Shown here: positions 30,055 through 41,353 of the stretch, in pieces
Layout: each line of letters opens with the position of its first letter
How positions within the stretch are numbered: position 1 is the stretch's first letter
Origin: Pomphorhynchus laevis
Taxonomy: Eukaryota > Acanthocephala > Palaeacanthocephala > Echinorhynchida > Pomphorhynchidae
Direction of reading: 5' to 3'
DNA length: 64,000 nucleotides
Assembly (NCBI GenBank): GCA_012934845.2
Contig: WNNJ02001167.1
Location: 1 to 64,000, forward strand
Translations under genes and position numbers: made by a program
The notes under the pieces: model-generated
Database searches by the model: none
What the model saw: only the letters and a program-made list of their open reading frames with translations
What the model was told of the DNA's origin: nothing

Positions 30055-32395
30055 ATTATTATACTTAAAAGGCTTAGCCAATAAGGCTATTTTGCTTGAT
30101 CACAATTTAGACGAAAGAAAATGAAAAAATAAGAAACAAAGAAAATGAAATCAACAAGCAAAAAAGAATAAATCACTGCAAATATGTCCATAAATCGTTT
30201 CTTGTCTTCTCGATCATCCATGTCCTTACTATTTTTTCGAACAAAGGCAAACTCCAGGCGGCAGCAATTTCCTTGGGCAGAGAATACCGAATATTAAGTA
30301 CCTTGTGCGACAGTCTCCAGCATTTTGGATATCTACCATGCCTTATTTTATAGACAGTTTTACTTTGACCTCTCAAAATCGATGAACGTAATGTCATCGA
30401 ACCACTCGGATAACTGTCCAAACGGTGTACAAGCGCATACATTTCGATCAAGTCAAGAAACAAAAATCGTGATAACATCGGTTGAATTCTTAGCAAATTT
30501 AATCGATATGCATAATCCGATCTCACATTTGAACATAAACGATAACCTCGCCTTAGGAATGACTCTGTATCTGTCCTTTCTTGTTTGGTGACCGGGAAAG
30601 AAGCCTGAATTGCATACTCTAAATGGGGACGAACCAACTTGTTAAACAAATGTCTAAAGACATTAGTGGTGATCCTAAGGAATGAGTTTTTACAATATAT
30701 AGTGCACAAGTAGCGCTGTTAATTGCTCTTTCATTATTAAGTTTCTCTTTAATGATGCGTGCACGATAATTCCTAAATCCCTATGATGTGATACATCAGT
30801 GAGAAGAACATTGCCGATATGATATGTAAAATTACTGGATTTTTTACCCATCCTCATACGTACACATTTATCAACATTAAGATGTAATCCAGTAGAGCGG
30901 CACTAATCATGCACTCGATCCAAGTCTGTACGTAAAGATTTACAGTCATCAATATCTCGTATATTAGTCCAAATTTTAAGATCATCAGCGAATGCCAAGT
31001 GAGTGTTCTCAATACGTAAGAGCAAATCGTTAAGGAAACGTGATGAATAATATGGGACCTAGTGCAGAACCCTAGAAGACACCTGTCGACATACCTCTTT
31101 CTGCAGATAAAGACCCACCAACTCTTACCTTAAACGTACGCAATGAAAGAACATTTTCAATCCAAGAGCAGATTACACGAGTGACGCCGTAGTGAATTAA
31201 GAGTAATACAAGACCTTTATGTTGAACCCCATCAAAAGCTTTCGAAAAATCTAGCAATACGACGTCGAAAAAGTCCTGAATTTAGTGCTTCCATCCAGCA
31301 CTCGCGGTAAGCAAGTTAGATAGACATGAACGGCCTTGTCTAAATCCGTGTTGATAATCAGTAAGAATGATGTTAAAGTTTAGATGCTCGAGTAGCCTTT
31401 TGGCAATAATTCGTTGGAGTAATTTAGAGAGAACACTGGTCAAACTGATAGGTCAAAAATTTAAACAAGTCGCTGGCTGTTTTTAGGAATTGGTACAACA
31501 ATGTTGGCACAAGGACTTCTATGTTGCAGGAATCCACGAATTGATCAGGCTATATTAAAATATATGAGCTAAAACACTACTTACGGCAGGTCCAATCGAA
31601 TTAATTAGGTAAGGTGAAATATCATCTGGACTAGGAGAGCCAAATAGGTCAAGCCTAGTGATTAAGTACAATACTTCAGATGCACTGATTGTCTTAACGA
31701 GATTCTGAGTAATATTGTAAATGGAATACCATTTTAAAGAGTAAATATCCGAAACAATAGTCGATGTAGAATGAAAGCTGTTTGCTAGGCTTTCAGCAAT
31801 TTCAGACTCAGTAGAATAAACATAAGCATTGTGTCATTCATATAGCATTTATCACCAAAAATAATGAATGCTATATTAAAGGGTAGTATCCTTGAACCTT
31901 TCACATATGACCAAAAACATTTTGGTTGATTCCCGATACAATTTGCAATACTATCTTTAAATGCTATTCGCTTATGAATTTTCAATCTATTGCATTGGTT
32001 GTGCACATGCCGATACTTATCTAATTTTCCAGGATGGATTCGAGTGATAGCCCACAGGACATTGCGCAGTTTCAACATTGAGCGAAGTTCATGATCAAAC
32101 CACTGAGGGCGAGTGGAATCAATTGAAGTTCTCCGTTTCGAAGCGAACTTATCTGACAAACTTAAGAAAACTATATAAAGAACGGTCATCAGATCTGAAA
32201 CAGTATTAGACATTTAGCTATTTGAAAAATGTTGTAAAAATCATCTAAGAGATGTTGAGTATCCACCCGAGTCCAATTTCATTTCGGATAGCCCAATTTC
32301 GACACTATACACTAATTTAACGGAGAAAAACAGTGATCACTGTTACCTAGAGTAGGATAATACACAATACTGTCGATATCCTCAATAGGGCGATC
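30055..32395 (-). pseudogene. LINE-H copy, decayed
   Basis: Minus-strand pieces in order: endonuclease end (SPIEDIDSIVYYPTLGNSDH near 32350), RRTSIDSTRPQWFDHELRSM (32100), FWSYVKGSRILP, motif A LDFSKAFDGVQHKG (31210-31257), then C-terminal ORF 30173-30709 with LVRPHLEYAIQASFP and RLSHKVLNIRYSLPKEI. The 3' end carries AGCC-AATAA-GGCT and an ATA tail, like LINE-D. Several frame breaks and stops. Its 5' end abuts the start of LINE-I head-to-head at about 32396. Confidence 0.8.
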
Positions 32396-35110
32396 TCATT
32401 TGCTTCGATTTTTTGATTCCGAATGCTGATGTGCATTCTCGGGGTAGCACGTCTCAACGTGCTCCTATCATAGGCTACACTAATATTCGTAGTTTAATTT
32501 CGAATCTTGATGATGTTAGTGTTTGGACGCATTCTACGCATACAAACGTGTTGGCTATTTCTGAGACGTGGTTACACGATGCCATTCTTGATAAGGTAGT
32601 ATATATTCCAGGTTATCAATTGTTACGTTCAGATAGATGCCCTCCTAAGAGGGGTCGTGGAGTACCACTATATGTTCAGGATAGACACGTTATTAGCAAT
32701 ATAGTGAGATATTCAAATGGAGAAGGGACATGCGAGTGCTTAATAGTTGATCTAGCTATATATAGCCTCCGCGTTTCATTGGGTGTTCTTTATCGAACAC
32801 CAAAATCAGCCATTTTAGATGATGAGCTCATGCATATTTTAACTAGAGCTTGTAGTATGGGTGATCACTCGTTCATCTTAGTTGGTGATTCTATATTGTT
32901 ACCAATAATATTGGCAACAATATTATTGGTAACTGTTTCCGTGATGATAAGAACCCATTGGAGTTCTTAGTATGTAATCAATTACTCATTCAGCATGTAT
33001 CTGCTCCTGCTAGATTTGGCACTGATAGAGTACGTTCTATACTTGATCTTGTATTTTCTCAAAAAAATGGTTAGATATGTGACCTATCTTATAATCCTCC
33101 AATAGGAGAAAGTGATCACTGTGTTTTGGTGTTTAAGCTGACTACAACTTCAGATATTCTTGTAATCGATGCCGAACCTGCATTGACAAAGAGATCATGG
33201 TATCATCTTGATGTTGAGATATTACTACAGTATGTGTCCTCGTTGAACTTGGAGTGTGGTGATGTTAGAAGCCAGGAATGTTGGTATTTCATTCGAGATT
33301 TACTAATTCGTATATCTGATTATTTTGCTCTGCGTAGATTAATACGATAAACTGCTCATAAGAAGTCTTCGTAGTTTGATAGTAGTCTCCGTGAAGCTCT
33401 TCAAAGACGCAACACTTTGTTCAGAAAGTGTGGGCGCAAAGGTAATTTGATTGCTCAATTCAAACTTGCTCGCAATGCATATGAACGCCTCAGAATTAAG
33501 AAACGTATGGAGTATGAGGACCAAATTGTGCAATCCTTAAATAGCTCTCCCAAAGACTTTTGATCATATGTTCGTCAAAGTACGCGTACTTATTGTGCAA
33601 TCACTAGATTCTCATCAAACGGTAAGTTGCTTGATTTCCATTCCGACGTTGCTAATGAGTTTGCTAATTCATTTGACCTACACAATGCTAGTTCGACCAT
33701 AGAAGATAGTGTTCAGACAGTCAGTTTTCCTACGTGCTTTAGTGCTCCTATTATAGTCAATGTGAATGATGTGGCTTGGAGGTTATCACATTTGCCGTCT
33801 TTATCTTCAGGTTCTGATGATATTCATCCGCATCTACTCAGGGTGTTGAGTCAACATTTTGCTCCTTCGGTCACTAGCTTGTTTCAGACATTTCTGGATA
33901 GCATGAAGGTATCGTCTGAATGTAAGAGTGCAATAGTGGTGCCGGTATTCGAAAAGAATGACCCGCGGTTAGCAGATAACTATCGAGCTATAAGTCTTAC
34001 AAGTCATTTGGGTAAGGTACTGGAAAGGTCATCCACGAACATATATTCAGACACTTAAGCATATCATGTCAGCATAGCTTTATGCAACATGGCTTCAGAA
34101 AAGGACGTTCTTGCCTTACCAACCTTTTGTCTGCCCGTGAGGCCTGGATTGAATCCATGTCTCAATGAAAGGCACTTGACGTTATTCTGTTCGATTTTAG
34201 TCGTGCGTTTGATCGTGTTCTCCATAGTCTCCTCATTCAAACAGTGACCAGCCACGACATTAATAGCTCAGTTATAGGATGGATTAGATATTTTCTATCT
34301 AACAGATCTTTCAGAGTACGAGTTGGTAGTACCCTATCCTCACCACATTTAATTACGTCAGAAGTTTCTCAGGGTTCTGTACTAGGACCTTTATTGTTTA
34401 ACATGTTCATGAACAGTTTACTCACACAACTCCATTGTCCGTGTTTAGCCTTTGCTGGCGACATCAAAATGTGGTGTGACGTCATATCTGCAGATGACCA
34501 TATCCGCTTACAGCGTTACATTGACAGGGTTTATTCATGAAGTGTTAATACTATGGTATTGTTAAACATTTCTAAGTGCTCACACATTCGTCTAGGCAGG
34601 TCCGATGTGTCTTCCTTGTATATTGCCAGGACATATAGTATCATTTCGTCCCCAAATCGAATATACTATCCAGGCATCATTCCCTTCCACAAGAGGTGAA
34701 ATGAAGGATTTAGAGAGAATTCTACGTCATGGCAGCAAGCTCGTTCGAGAATGTAAAATGATGAGTTATAGCGATCGTTTAAATTCAATAGGCATGATAT
34801 CAGTGCAAGCCAGACTACTCGTTCTGGATATGTTTGCGATGTGGTCTATAGTAAAGGGGATAGACAACTACCCAAGTGAATGTGTTGAATGAATGTCCGA
34901 CAAAGTCGCAAGAGTCATTCTCTCGCTTTACGCGCAACACAAATTGGAAGGTTGGCAATGGTATTGCGATTGTCACGCAGAGTGAGAAAGTTGTGGAACG
35001 CATGCCTCACGATATCATGACTGGGTCATCATTGAGCCAATTCAAGCCATGGTCAACACTTTGATAAGACACGCTGATCAAGTCAACATTGGAAGTTCTT
35101 ATCCTTGGTT
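32396..35110 (+). pseudogene. LINE-I copy, decayed
   Basis: Plus-strand order: endonuclease 32413-32970 (IIGYTNIRSLISNLDD, ISETWLHDAI, GVLYRTPKS), whose frame breaks inside a 16-bp perfect hairpin (32898-32933), then reverse transcriptase pieces at 33126-33350, 33627-34058 (LSSGSDDIHPHLLRVLS, AISLTSHLGKVLER), 34244-34540 and 34605-34892. Motif C reads FAGDIK: the first catalytic Asp of FADD has become Gly (near 34453). It is related to LINE-E but distinct. Confidence 0.8.
32898..32933. repeat. 16-bp perfect hairpin inside LINE-I
   Basis: GTTACCAATAATATTG (32898-32913), loop GCAA, CAATATTATTGGTAAC (32918-32933). It lies just after the GD of the endonuclease GDFN motif, where sister families read NLP; the hairpin arms disrupt the coding frame here. 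Confidence 0.9.
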
Positions 35111-35133
35111 TGGTAATAATTGATATGTTTGTT

Positions 35134-35900
35134 TCATGTGTTGTAATGTACGATGAGCAGGCAAAACGGCCAAAAATTAAATAAATAATCCTTAAGCCGA
35201 TCTGTTATCAAAGTGAAAGATGGATATCTATAAACAACACAAACATTTAATTTTAACAATTGATGATTAACAGTAAAAGACATATACTCATATGACCACT
35301 TAGAACCCCAAATATATGATATATTTGATGTTGAGAGATCATGCCGAACGAATGCTACAACTCTTGCACCTCGCATACCAAGAAAGCGATCCGCTGTTAT
35401 GAACTTATAGCATACAACATTAAACAGATTATCATAAATGCCAATATGTAAACAAGATTCTGAAATACAGAATATATCATAACGATTATCAGCAAAATGG
35501 TCGAGCAAGAAAGGAAATTGGGATTATCAACAATTGGGATGTATCTGATCTGTTGTGTGAATCATGTTTTAGAATTTGACTGATGGTGATTAGTAGGTGT
35601 TTGACCGTCCATGTTTTTTATTAAATGCAATTTCCATTATTTTCTGGGAGCAAGTTTCATACTGATTCTATATCTATAACGGACGGTATATATGTGACGG
35701 AAACATACGTAATAATATACAAGGAATGCGATCGGGCTCTGAACTATATTTAACTGGCAGACTCGACAATATATTAAGAACATCAAGTGGATCAAAACTG
35801 ATGTTAGATTTTTGATACTAACGGTACGAATTATCTGTCGTAAATGATAATCACGCAGGGAAGATTGATTGAGTGAAACTATACTACTTGACAATGATAT
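35134..35900 (-). pseudogene. LINE fragments, endonuclease and reverse transcriptase pieces
   Basis: 35134-35508 on the minus strand is an apurinic-type endonuclease fragment (YDIFCISESCLHIGIYDN, GARVVAFVRHDLS, LNVCVVYRYPS). 35690-35830, also minus, reads VLNILSSLPVKYSSEPDRIP, a reverse transcriptase start from a possibly different copy. Both truncated. Confidence 0.6.
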
Positions 35901-36097
35901 TAGAGATTAAGAAAAAAAAAAGATTTTCGCTTACCATCGACCAGACAGTTGATTGACGATAATGCTCTCTTACGGTTGTTTAATAGTTAAAAAAAATTTT
36001 TGATCAGCATAATCTTAGCTGCTAACTAATAACTATTTACAATTTCAGTTCCGATTTCAGTTCCGATGACATTCCAGATTTCAGTTGTTGATAAAAG
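35901..36097. repeat. Spacer with stacked micro-duplications
   Basis: The right end and the next 40 bases show three neighbouring direct duplications: ATTTCAGTTCCG twice, TTGTTGATAAAAG twice, and ACATTCCAGATTTCA twice (about 36045-36131). Confidence 0.6.
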
Positions 36098-36697
36098 TTG
36101 TTGATAAAAGTTACTTACATTCCAGATTTCACCCCTGTCATTCCCACGTTTATCTGCTCTTCTGCCTCTACTACTACCAGGTCTGTCCGTCCACCACTAC
36201 GTAATCGTTTTCCTTCGCGCGATCGATGCATTATCATATCTAATTTAAAGGTTTCCGAATCTGCTTCTCCTCAATGTCGCCTCGATGATGATGTATCTGC
36301 TTTCAGGTCTATCCTAGCAACAATTCTTCCTGATAATAATCCATCCCTCTTCAATAATATCGCTCCTGTATCTTTGATCCGTTTAAACAAATCCACTAAA
36401 TCCAATCATCTCAGTCCTCCACTCCTAAAAATTGTTTTCCGGCATATTTCACATGCATCCTTGGTACTTTCCCAACGTTTTAAACTTCTTACCACTTTAT
36501 ATACTTGCCGTATCTTTCCTGACCGCTCCCCTTCTGATATTGCCCAGCTCAATTTAGCTCGCATTGAGAAACATCGACGTGAAACAAACGGTGAGTCATC
36601 CTTATCTATACGTCAAATCAATGGAAATTTTCACGTTGTACACACAAGGCCAAAAATTCGATGGCGTCCCATCTCTCCCCCTTGTCCTCTTCGCTAG
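36098..36697 (+). CDS. LINE-C ORF1 (C-terminal RNA-binding-like domain)
   Basis: 200 codons. A short N-terminal stretch is followed by the conserved ORF1 domain: CIIISNLKVSESASPQCRLD, AFRSILATIL, VSLIRLNKSTKS, PPLLKIVFRH, ARIEKHRRETNGE and a C-terminal VVHTRPKIRWRP. The usual PHD or coiled-coil part is missing, so this ORF1 is 5'-truncated or begins in the duplicated spacer. The product would coat LINE RNA. It overlaps the ORF2 ATG by 37 nt, as in LINE-B. Confidence 0.75.
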   Translation: MLIKVTYIPDFTPVIPTFICSSASTTTRSVRPPLRNRFPSRDRCIIISNLKVSESASPQCRLDDDVSAFRSILATILPDNNPSLFNNIAPVSLIRLNKSTKSNHLSPPLLKIVFRHISHASLVLSQRFKLLTTLYTCRIFPDRSPSDIAQLNLARIEKHRRETNGESSLSIRQINGNFHVVHTRPKIRWRPISPPCPLR

Positions 36698-37494
36698 TCG
36701 ATCTCGCTCCTAAGCATATTTTTCGTCTTAGTCTATTCAACACTCGCTCCATTCTACATAAAGCTGATATGCTCCTTGATATCTTCGATCAATTATCTAT
36801 CGATATTCTCTGCATTACCAAATCCTGGCATTGTGACTCCGACGATCTTGATATTCGTCGTCTATGTCACTCTGGTTGTTCTTTAGTTGAATCAGCTCGT
36901 CCAATTGTCTCTCATACATCTACTGCTTTTAACCATGGCGGTATAGTTGCCATTGCTCGTTACCCAATGTCTTTACGTAAAATTAACGTTAACATCCGTT
37001 ACACCTCGTTCGAATCACTCATATGCAGATTATCAACTCCTTTCCCTCTGGAACTTGTGATTGTATACCGTCCAGGTTCAGTTGCCCCCTCACGTATCTT
37101 CTTTACCGAACTTGCAGATCTTATGTCTCACTGTTCCTTGTCTAATACTCCTTCTTTTGTTCTCGGGGACTTTAACATTCGTCTTGATCACCCGGCTGAC
37201 CCTGACTCTATCACTTTAACTAATCTTTTTTCTGATTTTAACTATAAATTACTTTCAACAATCCCAACTCATATTCTCGGCGGTGCTCTCGACATCATTG
37301 CTGTCCATATCTGCTTCAATGACTATACTTCCTTGTCAATTACTGATCCCGGTTTGTCCGATCATTTCCTTGTCACTCTTATTCTTACTCGTCCCCATCC
37401 TCCTTATCCGCCCCCACCAATATCCACACCAAGTCGACCCTGGAAACTTCTCGATATCCCTATTCTCTGCACAGCCTTACTCACTCGCCACTAA
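36661..37494 (+). pseudogene. LINE-C ORF2, endonuclease only
   Basis: 277 codons with the complete apurinic-type endonuclease set: LSLFNTRSILHKAD, LCITKSWHCDSDD (Thr-Glu replaced by Thr-Lys at the usual catalytic Glu position), HGGIVAIARYP, LVIVYRPGS, FVLGDFNIRLDHP, THILGGALDIIAV and GLSDHFLVTL. The TAA at 37492 lies at the exact junction with LINE-B copy 3, so the reverse transcriptase is absent. Confidence 0.85.
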
Positions 37495-39830
37495 ATTCGA
37501 TGGCGCTCCATCTCCCCTATGTGCCTTCTCCGCTAGCCCCTATAACCACCACACACGGTTTCCCCCTCGGCCTCCATAACACTAGATCTATTCTCAATAA
37601 ATCCGATATCATCCTCAACCTATTCACCAAGCAATCCATCGATCTCTTCTGCATCATCAAATTCTGGCACTCCGATTCTGACGACCTCTCTATCCGCCGT
37701 TTGCTCTATGCCGGTGGCTCACTAGTCGAATCCGTTCGCCCCCTCAGCAAATCTCTTTCTAGTCTTTTATCATGGCTGCATTGTCGCATTCGCCCGTCAC
37801 CCCACGTCTATTCGCAAAATTACTTCCATTTTCAGTCATTGCTCTTTTGAACTGCTCACTTGTCGTTCTTCTAACCGATCACTCTAGATCTCGCCATTAT
37901 ATACCGTCCTTGTTCATCAGCTCCTACATCCTTACTTTTTACCGAACTCGCTGACCTTTTGTCTCACTGTTCTTTGTCCTTAATCCCATCAATCGTTCTT
38001 GGCGACTTCAATATCCGCCTCGACCGCCCCGTTTCCACCGAGTCCATCCAGTTCATCAATATTCTATCCAACTATAACTACAAACCCATCTCCACTGCCC
38101 CCACACATATCCTTGGTGGGGCACTCGATATCATTGCTGTCCCCGATCATTTTGCTGCCTACACCTCACTGTCAATTTTCGATCCTTGTCTATCCGATCA
38201 CTTTCTCGTCACCTTTGATCTCACCCACAACCACACCCCTCCTCACACACCTACAATCCTACGTCGCTCTTGGAGAAATCTTGACCTCTCTTCTCCGCTC
38301 TGCCTTACTCAAATCGTCTCTATTCTATCCAACAATAACATATTCTTCTCCTCACGATATCGCCTTTCTTTTCGACTCTGAATTCACATCCATTCTCAAT
38401 CTTATCTTGCCCTTCAAGCCTCACCCACACCGTCGCTTGCACCGTGCCCCATGGTTTGACATCCAATGCCTACTCTCAAAGCGTCGACTCCGTCATGCTT
38501 TTCGAGTCTATCACCGCTCTCTCAAACGTGATTTCCGCTCGATCACTCCGTCTTTCCGTGATTTTTATCTTGCTCATCGCCGGTCTCATCTCCACCTACT
38601 ACGTGCCAAATGAAACTCTTTCTGGCAGCATAAAATCATCACTTCATTCAACTCTAAGACTCTATGGCATACTTTTAGCTCAATCCTTGCTCGCTCCTCT
38701 TCGTCTTGCAGTATCAATCATGATGATTAATCGCCATTTCTTTAGACCAAAGTACCCACGTTGCTCTCTCTCACATCCCGTCTCCATCCCATCCCACTCT
38801 TCTCCGTCTCGCCTTATCCTCTCGGAGCTCTTTCATCTACTCCCTATTTCACCTGCCGAAGTCTCATATGTCTTCATGTCATAGCTCAACAAAACCTCAC
38901 CTGCCTATCCCCTGACTACCCCAACACTTACATTCATATGCTTATCGATATCCCTTATCGCCATCACCTTATTTAAATCGTCCAACCGCAGTCGTATATT
39001 CCATTTACACTGGAAATCCGCTATCGTTCGTCTCTTCCTTAAGATACAATCTCTCGACCCATTCCTTTCTTCTAGCTATCGCATCATTTCACTCCTCCAT
39101 ACTATTTCTAAGTTCTAAAAACGCCTCATCTTAATACAGATCAACGCTTATCTCTCCTCGTCTAATCTGTACCCTCATTTCCAATCCCCTTTCCGATCTA
39201 ATCACTCCACAGAAATCGCATTCATTAAAGTTTACAACGACCTACTCATTTCTTGTGACAAGGCACTATATAATGTTTTCATCTCCCTCGACCTATCATC
39301 CGCCTTCGACATTGTCGAACACTCCATCCTTATTTCTCGACTTAGTTATGATTATTGATTTTCTTCCTCCTGATGACGCGTTGATGAAACAACACATCAT
39401 CAACTCCGCCGTTCGAGTGCTTCTACATCCACGTCGATTCCTGCCCCACCATCAACATCCGCATCCAACTCCACGTTCTCGTTACTTTTCGTCTCATCGC
39501 TGTCAACTCCCCATCGTTCATCAACCTCCATTTATTAGACGACACTCGCCTGACCTCTCTATCGCTGCTTACCCGTAATTCCCTCTTACTCCACATTGCC
39601 AATTGCGCCAACAATTACGTTCCCTGATCCTTCCTTATCGCCGCCCTCTCGCCTGGAATCAGATTTCTTTCGACATCCGCTGCGATTCCTCCTTTATCAC
39701 ATTTAAATACCTCTTCTGTTCACACCTTCTCGACACATGGCTTAGATTTTTTGTTTTTGTTGTGGTCTTGTAAGCATGTGCCGCAACACATTTGCCACGT
39801 AAAAATAAGTCCTTATTTTTTACTTTACTT
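37495..39830 (+). pseudogene. LINE-B copy 3, starts at ORF2 and lacks the RT core
   Basis: It opens AAATTCGATGGCGCTCC, which is the ORF1/ORF2 overlap of LINE-B, directly after LINE-C. Endonuclease pieces lie at 37500-38381 (LHNTRSILNKSD, LGDFNIRLDRPVSTESI) and decayed reverse transcriptase N-terminal sequence at 38380-39355. Then it jumps at about 39360-39395 to the region equivalent to 13597 of copy 1, deleting motifs A-C including YADD. The 3' end is normal (GTTGTGGTCTTGTAAGCATG, AAAATAAG, T-run). Confidence 0.85.
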
Positions 39831-39835
39831 GTCCC

Positions 39836-40590
39836 ACTACTATTTATTATTCTCATAAATGACCTACTTTTACGGATTTAGAGCCATTGTCTGGCCTTTG
39901 CTGATGACCTCAAACTATGGTGTGACACTATCAATGATGTGGATGGTTGCTTCTTGCAGGATGACCTTGATCAAATACATAAATGGAGCTACACCACACC
40001 ACAGGCATGAAAATCAATGCTGAAAATGTGTACATATGAATAGAGGAAATGGTAATTGTGATCGTCAGTTTTGCTTGAGAGCTGTGAGACTTAATATTGT
40101 CACAGAATATAAATATTTGAGAATCATTTTGAACAGGCCATTGAAAACTCGCTTAAATACTGACCATATTTATGCTAAAGCACTTAGAGCGTTATAGTGT
40201 ATTAATAACACTTTTGCAAGTCTAAATCCGTCTAGTTTTAAATGACTTTATTGCGCGTTAGTTCCTCCACATATTGAGTTTTGTGTCTAGGCAACATTAC
40301 TTTACGCGAAATGTCACGTAGAGGTCATTGTATGAATTTATATAAATTTGTGCATGGCAAAATGATCAGTGTTGCTAGACTTTCCCATCACTGCCTAAAT
40401 ATTTGGAATCCGCTGCAAATGGAAATTGCCTATGCCTTCAACTTATGTTCATTCAAGACATTATTCAAGCAGTGAATCTTGAGTTCGAGGATTGATGCTT
40501 GGGACTATTTCAATAATTGTACTTTTGCGCTAAACTGAAAAAGTAATTTGCGGCTAATAACTTGTAACTTCATAATAATATTAAAAAATC
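39836..40590 (+). pseudogene. LINE-E copy 3, 3' part only
   Basis: Plus strand. It starts within motif B (PLLFIILINDLLL) and shows HCLAFADDLKLWCDTINDVD, then TEYKYLRIILNRPLKTRLNT and a C-terminal ORF (40281-40475) with SRRGHCMNLYKFVHGKM and LSHHCLNIWNPLQ. The 3' UTR (ATTTGCGGCTAATAACTTG, then ATA repeats) matches LINE-E1. Stops and frame changes are frequent. Confidence 0.85.
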
Positions 40591-41225
40591 TTTAATTTAC
40601 TTTAATCGCATCATTTATAATTTGTGATGACAAAAACGAAGTTTATTCATCTTCAAAGTTGGAAAGTAGGCTTCGGCAAATTGGGAACGATATTTACAGA
40701 AGGAAATGAGAGCCGCATTTGTACACATTCCTAGTGTCAATGATTTAATAGGGTATTTTAATGAAACTTAACAGTAAAGATTGTTAAATGAAAAAAGTTT
40801 CACGTTCTAGAAAAAGTAGTGGCTCCCGTGTTTTGAAATGTCAGCGATAACTCACCCTACAGTGTAGACCCTAAGCTAGGGTCTACACTAGTTTTTTAAT
40901 AATTTTAATTTTATTTAATAATTTTATTTTCGTGCATTTTCTAAATTAAATTTGTGTACAGCAAAATTTAATTTCGTAATTGTAATGTTTTGAAACTAAT
41001 ATCAATAATATTAATATTTCGTCTAAAAAATATTATATTATTACTAAATTTATTCATTTAATCACCGAAGTTATTTAATGCCTTCAATTTACTGCTCTAA
41101 TTTTAGATATTTTAAGTTTTACTGAAATGGACTATTCAAACACGCCGGTAAATCATAATTGATATTTCCAGTACATATCGATTTATTTATGTTAGCATGC
41201 TTTAGAACGAACAAGCACTAATTTA
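40591..41225. other. AT-rich spacer with one perfect hairpin
   Basis: No gene seen. It contains the 13-bp perfect hairpin listed separately. Confidence 0.5.
40861..40889. repeat. 13-bp perfect hairpin
   Basis: AGTGTAGACCCTA (40861-40873), loop AGC, TAGGGTCTACACT (40877-40889). It is GC-richer than the flanks and lies outside any recognised element. Confidence 0.9.
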
Positions 41226-41353
41226 GTGTTTGAAAATAAATATATTTTAACATAAAATTATGATCTATACGTGTAAAATATGATCTATACGTGTAACTCC
41301 GGCAGTCCACCTAAACATCTTGGCCTCCATCGTTACGAATCGACGCTCTGCAT

